Assembly: GCA_025361305.1 (NCBI GenBank)
Contig: JANYAN010000216.1
Span: forward strand, 1 to 32,253
Length of the DNA: 32,253 nt
Source of the DNA: Burkholderiales bacterium
GTDB taxonomy: Bacteria > Pseudomonadota > Gammaproteobacteria > Burkholderiales > Burkholderiaceae_C
Reading direction: 5' to 3'
Shown here: one piece after another, positions 8,453-18,134 of the stretch
How positions within the stretch are numbered: position 1 is the first letter of the stretch
Layout: each line of letters opens with the position of its first letter
The notes under the pieces: model-generated
Told to the model about the DNA's origin: nothing
Databases searched by the model: none
Seen by the model: only the letters and a program-made list of their open reading frames with translations
Made by a program: the position numbers and the translations under genes

Positions 8453-11092
8453 TTACTGCAGCAGCCGTTCCGGATTCGCGTCCAGCTTGGCCAGCGCATC
8501 GCGCGTCGCGCGTACGGTAAGCGCCTCCTCTTCGGCCGGCAACAGAAGCCCCGCCTGCAGGTAAGCCGCCAGGCGCCGGGCCTGAATCAGGAAGCTGCGG
8601 CCGCCAGGTGCGGCGAACAGGTGCAACTGCTTGCGGTCGCTGCGCCACGCATATTGGACCTGGGTGGCCTGGCCGTTGTGATCGAGCGTGAACCAGTTGC
8701 CCACCTGGAGTTCCAGCGCCCACGAGAGCATGGCCGCACTGGGCCGCGAGCCGCCATCGGCCACCACCTCGATCGAGGATGCGTCAATTCCCAGCATCAA
8801 TTCAATGCTCTCGGCGTCCAGTGGCAGGTCACCGGTGGGGTCATCGTCCGCAACAAAATCCTCCAGCCGCGCCAGACGCTTGGCCATGGCCTCGATCTGG
8901 TCGTGGGGGATGGCTTCGGTCTTGGACAGGAAGGCGTCGGCGAGCGTGTCGCCAATTGCCTTGATATGGTTTTCCTGGGCTGGCCCCTGGATCCCGACCA
9001 GCGTCATGCCCTGGCGCAGGCGCTGCAACAACCGCGGAAGATCCTGGATGACCCGCGCCCGTTCGTTTCGATTGGGCTTGGCGCTGGCGGCCCAGACCAG
9101 CTCGGATGCGCAGTTCTTGAGCGTAAGCGTTTCTTCGTGCTGGGGTCCGTTCTTGACGGCCGCCAGGGCCAGCACCTCGGCCCAGACCTTGAACAGGAAT
9201 TCCCGGATCTCCTCGCGCACCGGCATGTCGTTGAGCATGTTGCGCATTTCGATCGTGTACTGGATGGCCAGAGTTTCCTTCTGCTCTACCTGCTGGGCCA
9301 CCGTGACCAGCCGCTGCGCGGGGCCCTTCTCGGTGAGGAACCTGGCAAGAAACTTCTGGAACTCGTCATACACCAGTTGGAACACTCGCCGGCCGGTTTC
9401 CGGGTACTGCTCGATGACCTGGACGATCCGTTTGATCTCGATTTCAAGGGTACTGCCGCCTATCGTGCTGGCGTCGAAACCCATCACGCAGGAGCCCATC
9501 CGGTCAATCAGCTGGCGCGCGGGGTGCTGCAGGGAACCGAAAAACTCGGGCTCGGCGATCGCCACCCGCAACACCGGCATCTGCAGGCGCGCAAACCAGA
9601 CCCGGACGGCCGGCGGAATTCGCTCTTCGGACAGGATGCTCTGGAACATCAGGGCGACGATTTCGATCGTGGCCTTTTCGGTCGACGTGGACGCCTTTTT
9701 CTTCAGCTCACCGGTACGGTGGCGCAAGTCCTGTGCCACCCGCTCCACGGCGGCGTCATCGTAGACAACGATGTCGCCCTCATAGGCGACGCCGGTGTGC
9801 TGCTGGGTCGCCTGCACCTGCGTGGCTTGCTGCGACATCGCTTCGGCCAACGCGGGCGACGGTCGCGTGTGGTGCCCGGAATCGAAGCCAGCGACACGTT
9901 CGCTCAGCAGGCGGCGCAATTGGCCCAACACGCCCGTGGCCCGCTGCTTGGCACGCGCCAGAGGCGTGCCCGAAGTCATCAGTCGCGTTTCCTCGGCGAC
10001 GCCACCACTTCGTGTCGGGCCGCCGCCGCGGCCCTGGCGGCCACTACCACCGGGGGCATCGCCGGTGCCGCCGCCGCTGCCGCCACCACCGCCGCGTTGG
10101 CCGCCCTGTGCGCCCGCCGCCCCACTGTTTGCCGAGTCATTGCCGGTGCCCGCGCCACCGCCCTGGCCCTGGCCGCCGCCTTGCCCACCGCCACCGCCAC
10201 CGCCACCATAGGTACCGCCCTGGGCGCCAGCGCCGCCACCACCGTGGCCGCCACCCTGGCCGCCTTGGGCCCCACCACCACCCGAACCGCCAAAGCCGTC
10301 GGTGTCGCCCTGGCCACCGCTACCACTGTAGCCACCGCCCCCGCGTGACGACTCACCCGGCCGGCCACGTTCGCCCTGGCCAGGCGGCGCGCCGGGGGCA
10401 GCACCATCGGCTTTGCGACCTCCGCCAGCGGGGTCGGCTCCGCGCCGGACACGGCTGCTCAAGTCAATCTCCGGCAGCACGCCGTGCCGCACCAGAAACT
10501 CGTTGACGAGCCGATAGGACTCAACCAGACGCTCGACCATGTGGCGTTGGATCACGTCCTGCACCATCGCCCAGGACTCGCGCGTCAGGCCACTACCGCT
10601 CCATTGCTCGACCAGCAACTGGGCGACGGTCTCGGGACGCAGCACGTCGGTGCTGCCGAGCTCTTCGCCGCTCTCCAGATGCTGCATCCGGACCCGCAGG
10701 TCGTTGAGGTCCCATGACACCTTCTCCTGAATCGCCAGTGCAATGCGCGAGGACAGGATCTTCTGTTCGACAACGTCGTTGCCGATCAGCTCGAAGCTCG
10801 TCGAAGCCTCGAGACGCACCCTGGCAGTTGCAGTGGGTGGCACCAATGCCTCGCGCCAGGCTCTTGACACCCGGCGCACCCACGCGGCCTGTTCCTTGTC
10901 GAAAGCCAGCAGGGCGTCTCGACGGTCCTGCATTTCACGCGACCCGCCCCCGGCATCGGCCAGCTCTGCCAGGCGGGCGCGGACGGCGTTGGCCATTGGG
11001 GCGAGAACCGCGTCCGCATGCGTGACGAACTGCTCGCGCGCCTGCCGCGCCAGCCGCATGCTGGAATCACGGGGCAGTTGCGGTGTATTCAC
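8453..11092 (-). CDS. DUF1631 family protein with a long Gly-rich insert
   Basis: 879-aa ORF; C-terminal two thirds resemble DUF1631 (PPAVRVWFARLQMPVLRVAIAEPEFFGSLQHPARQLIDRMG); residues encoded by about 10000-10345 are Gly-rich. Confidence 0.8.
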   Translation of the reverse strand: MNTPQLPRDSSMRLARQAREQFVTHADAVLAPMANAVRARLAELADAGGGSREMQDRRDALLAFDKEQAAWVRRVSRAWREALVPPTATARVRLEASTSFELIGNDVVEQKILSSRIALAIQEKVSWDLNDLRVRMQHLESGEELGSTDVLRPETVAQLLVEQWSGSGLTRESWAMVQDVIQRHMVERLVESYRLVNEFLVRHGVLPEIDLSSRVRRGADPAGGGRKADGAAPGAPPGQGERGRPGESSRGGGGYSGSGGQGDTDGFGGSGGGGAQGGQGGGHGGGGAGAQGGTYGGGGGGGGQGGGQGQGGGAGTGNDSANSGAAGAQGGQRGGGGGSGGGTGDAPGGSGRQGRGGGPTRSGGVAEETRLMTSGTPLARAKQRATGVLGQLRRLLSERVAGFDSGHHTRPSPALAEAMSQQATQVQATQQHTGVAYEGDIVVYDDAAVERVAQDLRHRTGELKKKASTSTEKATIEIVALMFQSILSEERIPPAVRVWFARLQMPVLRVAIAEPEFFGSLQHPARQLIDRMGSCVMGFDASTIGGSTLEIEIKRIVQVIEQYPETGRRVFQLVYDEFQKFLARFLTEKGPAQRLVTVAQQVEQKETLAIQYTIEMRNMLNDMPVREEIREFLFKVWAEVLALAAVKNGPQHEETLTLKNCASELVWAASAKPNRNERARVIQDLPRLLQRLRQGMTLVGIQGPAQENHIKAIGDTLADAFLSKTEAIPHDQIEAMAKRLARLEDFVADDDPTGDLPLDAESIELMLGIDASSIEVVADGGSRPSAAMLSWALELQVGNWFTLDHNGQATQVQYAWRSDRKQLHLFAAPGGRSFLIQARRLAAYLQAGLLLPAEEEALTVRATRDALAKLDANPERLLQ
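10000..10345 (-). repeat. Low-complexity Gly-codon tract (GGC/GGT-rich) inside the DUF1631 gene
   Basis: Plus-strand text is dense in CCACCG/CCGCCA/CCACCC; encoded peptide RGGGGYSGSGGQGDTDGFGGSGGGGAQGGQGGGHGGGGAGAQGGTYGGGGGGGGQGGGQGQGGG... Confidence 0.9.
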
Positions 11093-11099
11093 GGCTAGC

Positions 11100-12053
11100 T
11101 CACACGGTTGCGCCGGCGTTGGGATCGCCGGGGTCGCCGTCCTTGCGCGGGGCCGACCTGATCAGGTCTTCCCGCTTGATACCCAGCCACATCGCGATGG
11201 CCGCGGCAACGAAGACAGACGAATAAATGCCGAAACAGATGCCGATCGTCAGCGCAAGCGCGAAGTAGTGCAGCGTCGGGCCGCCGAACAGCAGCATGGA
11301 AAGCACCATGACCTGGGTACAGCCGTGCGTGATGATCGTGCGGCTGATGGTCGACGTTATCGCGTTGTCGATGATCTGCACCGTATTCATCTTCCGATAG
11401 CGCCGGAAATTCTCGCGGATCCGGTCGAAGATGACGACCGATTCATTGACGGAATACCCCAGCACGGCCAGCACCGCCGCCAGCACGGCGAGCGAGAACT
11501 CCCATTGGAAGTACGCAAAGAAACCCAGGATGATCACCACGTCGTGGAGGTTGGCGACGATCGCCGCCACGGAGAACTTCCACTCGAAGCGAAACGCCAG
11601 GTAGATCATGATGCCGGCCACCACCATGGCAAGGGCCTTGAGGCCATCGGTGGCAAGTTCCTCACCCACCTGGGGCCCGACGAATTCGGTACGCCTCAAG
11701 ATGACGCCCGCATCGGCGGCCTTGAGCGCACTCAGCACTTTTTCACTCTGCTGCGCCGAGCTGACGCCCTTTTGCGCCGGCAGGCGAATCATGACGTTGC
11801 TCGACGTGCCGAAGTTCTGGACCTGCACGTCGGCAAAGCCCAGGCCGGCGACCGTGGTGCGGACTTTTTCCACCTCGGCCGGCTGCGAATAGCTCACTTC
11901 CATCACCGTGCCGCCGGTGAATTCCACAGACAGGTGAAGGCCGCGGGAGAACAGGAAGAACACGGCGGCCAGGAACGTGAGCAGGGAAATCACGTTGAAG
12001 ATCAATGCGTTTTCCATGAACGGGATGTCCCGGCGGATCTTGAAGAATTCCAT
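11100..12053 (-). CDS. secF: Protein translocase subunit SecF
   Basis: MEFFKIRRDIPFMENALIFNVIS..., VEFTGGTVMEVSY, LGYSVNESVVIFDRIRENFR motifs. Confidence 0.96.
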   Translation of the reverse strand: MEFFKIRRDIPFMENALIFNVISLLTFLAAVFFLFSRGLHLSVEFTGGTVMEVSYSQPAEVEKVRTTVAGLGFADVQVQNFGTSSNVMIRLPAQKGVSSAQQSEKVLSALKAADAGVILRRTEFVGPQVGEELATDGLKALAMVVAGIMIYLAFRFEWKFSVAAIVANLHDVVIILGFFAYFQWEFSLAVLAAVLAVLGYSVNESVVIFDRIRENFRRYRKMNTVQIIDNAITSTISRTIITHGCTQVMVLSMLLFGGPTLHYFALALTIGICFGIYSSVFVAAAIAMWLGIKREDLIRSAPRKDGDPGDPNAGATV

Positions 12054-12060
12054 GTCCGCC

Positions 12061-13941
12061 TCAGTCAGTCTTGGTTAGGGCCGCGCCGCCAGCAGGACGC
12101 CAGACGGTGCCGATCGACACGGTCTTGAGCTTCTTCTGCTGGCCGTACCAGAGATTGACCAGCCCGCGCGAGAAGAACACAGCCGAGAACATGGACGTAA
12201 GGATACCAATGCAGTGCACGACCGCAAAGCCGCGTACCGGCCCCGACCCGAACGCCAGCAGCGCGACCCCGGCGATCAGCGTCGTAATGTTGGAGTCCAG
12301 GATCGTCGCCCAGGCGCGCTCGTAGCCGGCGTGGATGGCTGCCTGCGGCGACGCGCCATTGCGCAACTCCTCGCGAACCCGCTCGTTGATCAGGACGTTT
12401 GAATCGATCGCCATGCCCAGCGCCAGCGCCATGGCGGCCATGCCCGGCAGAGTCAGCGTCGCCTGCAGCATCGACAGCACAGCCACCAGAAGCAGCAGGT
12501 TCACGGCCAGCGCCAACCCGGAAAACATGCCGAATAGCATGTAGTACAAGGCCATGAACGCCACGATGGCGGCGAAGCCCCAGGTCACACTGTGGAAGCC
12601 CTTGGCGATGTTTTCCGCGCCCAGGGTCGGGCCGATCGTCAGTTCCTCGATGATCTCCATTGGCGCGGCCAACGAGCCTGCCCGCAGCAGCAGGGCCAGG
12701 TCATTGGCCTCGCTCACGGTCATCGAACCCGAGATCTGGAACCGGTTGCCCAGTTCGCTCTGGATGACCGGCGCCGTCAGCACTTCGCCCTTGCCTTTCT
12801 CGAACAACAGGATCGCCATGCGCTTCTTGACGTTCTCGCGGCTGGTGTCACGCATGATGCGGCCGCCCTTGGCGTCCACCGTCAGGTCGACCTTCGGCTG
12901 CTGGTTCTGCGAGTCAAAGCCCGGCTGGGCGTCGGTGAGGTTCTCGCCAGTGAGGATGACCTGCTTCTTGACGATGACAGCGCGTCCGTCGCGCTCGAGA
13001 AAACGCTCCGTGCCAAACGGCACTGCCCCGGTGCCCATTTCGGCCGCCCGCCCTTCCGCGCTCTCATCGACCATCCTCAACTCCAGCGTGGCCGTCCGTC
13101 CAAGGATGTCCTTGGCCTTGGCGGTGTCCTGCACGCCGGGCAGTTGCACTACGATGCGGTCAAGGCCCTGCTGCTGGATCACCGGCTCGGCAACGCCCAA
13201 CTCGTTGATACGGTTGTGCAGCGTGGTCATGTTCTGCTTGAGCGCCTGCTCCTGGATACGCCGTGCCGCCTCGACCTTGATCGCGGCCACCAGCCTGATG
13301 TCGGCGCCGTCCGGGCTCTCGCTGGTCTGCAGGTCGGTGAATTGCTCGACGATGATGCGCTTGGCCGCGTCGAGCGTGGCCGCATCGCGGAACCGGACCT
13401 CGATGGTCTGGCCGTTGCGGCCGATGCCCGCGTGGCGCACATTGGCCTCGCGCAGCACGCTGCGCAGATCGCCCGCCAGCGACTCGGCCCTCTTGGTCAG
13501 CGCCGCCTGCATGTCTACCTGGAGCATGAAGTGCACGCCACCACGCAGGTCAAGGCCCAGGTACATCGGCGCCGCCCGCAACGCCGACAGCCAGGACGGC
13601 GAGCCAGACAGCAGGTTCAGCGCGACGACGTAGGACGGATCCGATGGATCAGGGATCAGCGCCTTCTGGATCGCGTCCTTGGCCTTGAGCTGGATGTCGG
13701 TGCTATCGAGTCGAACCCTGATGGAGCCGGCGTCCCGGGTGGTCGACACCGGCTGGATGCCCGCGGCCGCCAGCGCCTGTTCCACCCGCGCCTGCGTCGT
13801 GCCGTCGACCCTGACGGTGGCCTTGCCGGCGGAGATCTGCACCGCCGGCGCTTCGCCAAAGAAATTGGGCAAGGTGTAGATGACTCCCACCAACAGCGCG
13901 ACGACGATGATCGCGTACTTCCAGACCGGGTATCGGTTCAT
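12061..13941 (-). CDS. secD: Protein translocase subunit SecD
   Basis: MNRYPVWKYAIIVVALLVGVIYTLPNFFGEAPAVQ, LGLDLRGGVHFMLQVD, LGMAIDSNVLINERVREELRNG. Confidence 0.96.
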   Translation of the reverse strand: MNRYPVWKYAIIVVALLVGVIYTLPNFFGEAPAVQISAGKATVRVDGTTQARVEQALAAAGIQPVSTTRDAGSIRVRLDSTDIQLKAKDAIQKALIPDPSDPSYVVALNLLSGSPSWLSALRAAPMYLGLDLRGGVHFMLQVDMQAALTKRAESLAGDLRSVLREANVRHAGIGRNGQTIEVRFRDAATLDAAKRIIVEQFTDLQTSESPDGADIRLVAAIKVEAARRIQEQALKQNMTTLHNRINELGVAEPVIQQQGLDRIVVQLPGVQDTAKAKDILGRTATLELRMVDESAEGRAAEMGTGAVPFGTERFLERDGRAVIVKKQVILTGENLTDAQPGFDSQNQQPKVDLTVDAKGGRIMRDTSRENVKKRMAILLFEKGKGEVLTAPVIQSELGNRFQISGSMTVSEANDLALLLRAGSLAAPMEIIEELTIGPTLGAENIAKGFHSVTWGFAAIVAFMALYYMLFGMFSGLALAVNLLLLVAVLSMLQATLTLPGMAAMALALGMAIDSNVLINERVREELRNGASPQAAIHAGYERAWATILDSNITTLIAGVALLAFGSGPVRGFAVVHCIGILTSMFSAVFFSRGLVNLWYGQQKKLKTVSIGTVWRPAGGAALTKTD

Positions 13942-13989
13942 TTTTTGAAACCTGAAGGACACGTGGCGCGTGGCACCCGTGTCTTAACC

Positions 13990-14322
13990 TTATTTCACTG
14001 TGCCTTTGGGCAATACCTGGACGACGGCGCTGCGCTGCAACTGGACTTCGACGCCATTGGCGATCTCCACGCCGAGGTAGCTGTCGCCCATCCGCGTCAC
14101 CTTGCCAATCAGCCCACCGGCCGTGGCGACTTCGTCACCCTTGGCCAGAGCATCGATCATGGTGCGATGCTCCTTCTGGCGCTTCATCTGCGGCCGGATC
14201 ATCACGAAATAAAGGACAACGAACATCAGTACCAGGGGCAACATGCTCATCAGGGACGATTGCATGTCCCCTCCCGCAGCGGCGGCCGGCGCGGTTTGGG
14301 CAAAGGCGGAAGAAATGAACAC
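13990..14322 (-). CDS. yajC: Preprotein translocase subunit YajC
   Basis: MLPLVLMFVVLYFVMIRPQMKRQKEHRTMIDALAKGDEVATAGGLIGKV; directly upstream of secD-secF. Confidence 0.95.
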   Translation of the reverse strand: MFISSAFAQTAPAAAAGGDMQSSLMSMLPLVLMFVVLYFVMIRPQMKRQKEHRTMIDALAKGDEVATAGGLIGKVTRMGDSYLGVEIANGVEVQLQRSAVVQVLPKGTVK

Positions 14323-14422
14323 GTGGGCTCCAGGGACAAGGTTTTACTGTCGATCGTCGATCTATGCGCCCGCAGAAAAGCCGGCACGCACTCACCGGTG
14401 CCGCTGGGCGCGATCCACCTTG

Positions 14423-14451
14423 ATTGTATGTTGCGCGCGGCAACGTAATAA
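14423..14451 (-). promoter_or_regulatory. Putative sigma70-type promoter for yajC-secDF (TTATTA-N17-TACAAT)
   Basis: Reverse strand TTATTA CGTTGCCGCGCGCAACA TACAAT; -10 matches 5/6, spacing 17 nt, -35 weak (3/6). Confidence 0.4.
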
Positions 14452-14502
14452 GTTGTAACCGCACACCCTCGCCGACGCGCGGCGGGCGCGGTCAACCGCT
14501 GC

Positions 14503-17500
14503 TCAGGCGGCTTGGCGGTCGGCCTGGGGACGCGCCCACTGATGCATCAGCCGCTCCCACTGGACTCGTACCGCGGCGAGGTGGCGCTCCTTCACATGGC
14601 CGAAGCCCTTGATCTGCCCGGGCAGGCTTGCGATCTCCAGCGCCAGCGCATGGTTTTCGGCGTCCAGGCTGGAGAAAACCTGCTCCATGCTGCGGCGGAA
14701 CTCGCCGATCAGGGCCCGCTCGGACCGGCGCTCATGCGTGCGGCCAAATATGTCCAGCGCCGTGCCGCGCAACCCCTTGAGGCGGGCCAATACGCGCATG
14801 GCCGTTAGCATGGCGGGGCCGAACCTGCGCTTCTGGAGTTCGCCCTTTTCGTTGCGATTTGCAATGATCGGCGGCGCCATGTGCAGGTGAATCTTGTAGC
14901 TCCCTTCGAACATGGCGGCAATCTTGTCCTCGAAACCGGTCTGGGTATGCAGCCTCGCCACCTCGTACTCGTCCTTGTAGGCCATCAGCTTGAACAGCGA
15001 GCGGGCCACCGTTTCGGCCAATACAGCCCTGCCCAACGGCGCCTCAGCCAGCTTCGCCTTCTCGACGAAATCCCGATAGGTCTGTGCGTAAGCGGCGTTC
15101 TGGTACTCGGTCAGGAACTCCGCCCGCCGCGCAACCAGTGCCTCCAGCGTGTCACGCTTCCTGAACTCGATGACCTGCGCCGGAGCCAGCAGCTTCTCCA
15201 CGCTGGCCCAGTCGTGCGCAGCCCAGCGGCCCCACTCGAAAGCGGCCTTGTTGTTTTCGACGGCCACCGCATTGAGCTCGATCGCGCGCATCAGCGACTC
15301 GCGGCCCAGCGGGATCCAGCCCTTCTGCCAGGCGTAACCAAGCATCATGGGATTGGCATAGAGGGTGTCCCCCATCAGGCGGCCCGACGCGCCGTCCGCA
15401 TTGAAGGCCGAAACGCCCGCAGCGCCGACGGCATGCACGATTTCAGCGGCGCACGCGTCGGCCGGGTTGGCCCAATTGGCGTTCTTCACGAAGGCCGCCG
15501 TCGGCGTGCTGTATGAGTTCAGCGCCACGCGGGTTCGGCCGGCGCGCATGCGCAGCACCGTCTCCTTGCCCGCACTGACGATCGGGTCGCAGCCGATGAT
15601 GAGATCGGCGCCAGCCATGCCCACGCGGGTGGTACGGATGTCCTCGGCGCGTTCGCCAATCAGTACGTGGCTCCAGGTGGCGCCGCCCTTTTGCGCCAGA
15701 CCGGCCGAATCTTGCGTGACGATGCCCTTGCCCTCGATGTGACCCGCCATGCCAAGCAACTGGCCGAGGGTGATCACGCCGGTCCCGCCGACGCCCGCCA
15801 CCACGATACCGAACGCGCCATCGATCGCGGGCAGCTGCGGTTCGGGCAGGTCGCCCAATCCGTACGGCGAAGGCATTTGCGCCTTCACCTTGCCCTTGAG
15901 TTTGCCGCCTTCGACCGTCACGAAGCTTGGACAAAAGCCCTTGAGGCAGCTGGTGTCCTTGTTGCAGGTGTTCTGGTTGATCGTGCGCTTGCGGCCGAAT
16001 TCGGTCTCGAGCGGCTCGACCGACAGGCAATTGCTCTTGACGCTGCAATCGCCGCAGCCCTCGCAGACCAGGTCGTTGATGACGACCCGCACGGCCGGGT
16101 CGACCATGGTGCCGCGCTTGCGGCGGCGCCGCTTCTCGGTGGCGCAGGTCTGGTCGTAGATGATGGCAGTCGTGCCCTTGATCTCGCGGAACTGTCGCTG
16201 AACGGCATCGAGGTCGTCGCGATGGTGTACCTTGACCTCGGGCGGCAATTTCGCCGCCGCGTACCTTTCCGGCTCGTCCGTCACGACGACCAGCCGGGTC
16301 ACGCCTTCGGCCTGCAGGCTGCGGGCAATCTGGACAACCGAATGGCCTTCAGGCCGCTCGCCCACCGGCTGGCCGCCCGTCATCGCCACGGCATCGTTGT
16401 AGAGGATCTTGTAGGTGATATTGACACCCGCCGCGATGGCCTGGCGGATCGCCAGCAGTCCGCTGTGGAAATACGTGCCATCGCCCAGATTGGCGAAGAC
16501 GTGCGGCTCGGTGCTGAACGGCTGCTGGCCCACCCACGGCACACCCTCGCCGCCCATCTGCGTGAAGCCGACGGTGGCGCGATCCATCCAGGTGGCCATG
16601 AAGTGGCAGCCGATGCCTGCCATCGCGCGCGAACCCTCGGGTACGACGGTCGAAGTGTTGTGGGGACAGCCCGAACAGAACCAGGGTGCGCGGTCGCCCT
16701 TGACCTCGAGCACCTGCATCGAGCGTTCCTTGGCCTGGAGGATCGCAAGCTGCGAGTCGATCCGCGCCGCCATTTCGCCATCCACGCCCAGCTTCTTCAG
16801 GCGCTGCGCAATCGCGCGGGCGATCAGCGCGGGCGAAAGGTCCGCATTGGCCCTCAGCAGCGTATTGGCGGTGGGGTTGGGCATCGACCACTCGCCCCCG
16901 GAAAAGTCCCCTTCGACTTCGTTGAACTTGCCCAGCACGGTGGGCCGCACGTCGGTGCGCCAGTTGTAGAGCTCTTCCTTGATCTGGTATTCGATGATCT
17001 GGCGCTTCTCTTCCACAACCAGAATCTCGCGCAGCCCGGTGGCGAATTCGCGCGTGCCCTGCGCCTCGAGCGGCCACACGACACCGACCTTGTGCAGCCG
17101 GATGCCCAGCTGGCGGCAAGCCGCGTCGTCCAGGCCCAGGTCCAGCAGGGCCTGACGCGTGTCGTTATAGGCCTTGCCGCTGGCGATCAGCCCGAAACGA
17201 TCGTTCGGGCCCTGGATCACGTTGTAGTTCAGGCGGTTGGCGCGGATATAGGCCAGGGCCGCATACCACTTGTAGTCGAACAGGCGCGCCTCCTGTTCCA
17301 GGGCTGTGTCGGGCCAGCGGATATGCAGCCCCCCGGTCGGCATCTGGAAGTCGGTGGGAATCCTGATTTCGACGCGTTCCGGGTCGATCATTGCCGTCGC
17401 GCTGGATTCGACGATTTCCTGGATCGTCTTCATGCCGGCCCAGACCCCCGAGAAGCGGCTCATCGCGAACGCGTGGATACCCAGGTCGAGGATTTCCTGG

Positions 17501-18063
17501 ACCGTCGCCGGAAAGAACACCGGCAGCCCGCACGCCTTGAAGATATGGTCGCTCTGGTGCGCGGCCGTGGAGCTCTTGGCAACGTGGTCGTCGCCGGCCA
17601 CGGCAATCACGCCGCCCCACGCCGTTGTGCCTGCCATGTTGGCATGCTTGAAGACGTCCGAGCAGCGATCCACGCCGGGACCCTTGCCATACCAGATGCC
17701 AAACACGCCGTCGAACTTGTGGGTATTGGCCGGCGTAAAGCCCAGCTGCTGCGTGCCCCACAGGGCGGTGGCGGCCAATTCCTCGTTCACGCCCGGCTGG
17801 AACACGATGTTCTGGGCCCTGAGGTATTTGTCCGCCTTCCACAGCGCCTGGTCATAGCCACCCAGGGGAGATCCGCGGTAGCCGCTGACGAACCCGGCGG
17901 TGTTCTTGCCCACCCGTAAATCGCGCAGTCGCTGCAGCATGGGCAACTTGACCAGGGCCTGCACGCCACTCATGAACGCGCTGCCGTAGTCAAGCGAGTA
18001 CTTGTCGTCAAGCGTGACCGTTTCGAGGGCCTTGCGGATGTGGTCGGGAAGCGGGGCGTTCAT
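14503..18063 (-). CDS. Fused indolepyruvate ferredoxin oxidoreductase family protein
   Basis: MNAPLPDHIRKALETVTLDDKYSLDYGSAFMSGVQALVKLPMLQRLRD...; TPP/ferredoxin-oxidoreductase regions (CSGCPHNTSTVVPEGSRAMAGIGCH), Fe-S cysteines CEGCGDCSVKSNC and CNKDTSCLKGFC, GVGGTGVITLGQLL gamma-like region in one polypeptide. Confidence 0.93.
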   Translation of the reverse strand: MNAPLPDHIRKALETVTLDDKYSLDYGSAFMSGVQALVKLPMLQRLRDLRVGKNTAGFVSGYRGSPLGGYDQALWKADKYLRAQNIVFQPGVNEELAATALWGTQQLGFTPANTHKFDGVFGIWYGKGPGVDRCSDVFKHANMAGTTAWGGVIAVAGDDHVAKSSTAAHQSDHIFKACGLPVFFPATVQEILDLGIHAFAMSRFSGVWAGMKTIQEIVESSATAMIDPERVEIRIPTDFQMPTGGLHIRWPDTALEQEARLFDYKWYAALAYIRANRLNYNVIQGPNDRFGLIASGKAYNDTRQALLDLGLDDAACRQLGIRLHKVGVVWPLEAQGTREFATGLREILVVEEKRQIIEYQIKEELYNWRTDVRPTVLGKFNEVEGDFSGGEWSMPNPTANTLLRANADLSPALIARAIAQRLKKLGVDGEMAARIDSQLAILQAKERSMQVLEVKGDRAPWFCSGCPHNTSTVVPEGSRAMAGIGCHFMATWMDRATVGFTQMGGEGVPWVGQQPFSTEPHVFANLGDGTYFHSGLLAIRQAIAAGVNITYKILYNDAVAMTGGQPVGERPEGHSVVQIARSLQAEGVTRLVVVTDEPERYAAAKLPPEVKVHHRDDLDAVQRQFREIKGTTAIIYDQTCATEKRRRRKRGTMVDPAVRVVINDLVCEGCGDCSVKSNCLSVEPLETEFGRKRTINQNTCNKDTSCLKGFCPSFVTVEGGKLKGKVKAQMPSPYGLGDLPEPQLPAIDGAFGIVVAGVGGTGVITLGQLLGMAGHIEGKGIVTQDSAGLAQKGGATWSHVLIGERAEDIRTTRVGMAGADLIIGCDPIVSAGKETVLRMRAGRTRVALNSYSTPTAAFVKNANWANPADACAAEIVHAVGAAGVSAFNADGASGRLMGDTLYANPMMLGYAWQKGWIPLGRESLMRAIELNAVAVENNKAAFEWGRWAAHDWASVEKLLAPAQVIEFRKRDTLEALVARRAEFLTEYQNAAYAQTYRDFVEKAKLAEAPLGRAVLAETVARSLFKLMAYKDEYEVARLHTQTGFEDKIAAMFEGSYKIHLHMAPPIIANRNEKGELQKRRFGPAMLTAMRVLARLKGLRGTALDIFGRTHERRSERALIGEFRRSMEQVFSSLDAENHALALEIASLPGQIKGFGHVKERHLAAVRVQWERLMHQWARPQADRQAA

Positions 18064-18134
18064 GGACTCTCCAGAGAGTGCAAAGTGTATGCTGGCACTG
18101 GAGATAAGTCTTTGCTTTCTATGCCGTATTAATG

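Noticed and set aside
10000-10345. CRISPR-like or minisatellite array
   Set aside because: No fixed-length repeats or unique spacers; it is a codon-level Gly tract in a coding frame.
8366-10348. 660-aa + strand ORF opposite the DUF1631 gene, with Ala/Thr-rich tail
   Set aside because: Its composition mirrors the complement of the Gly-rich tract; no recognisable domain or good start.
12592-14448. 618-aa + strand ORF opposite secD/yajC
   Set aside because: Shadow ORF antisense to conserved secD.
15667-17919. 750-aa + strand ORF opposite the IOR gene
   Set aside because: Shadow ORF of the recognised oxidoreductase; no domain-like features.
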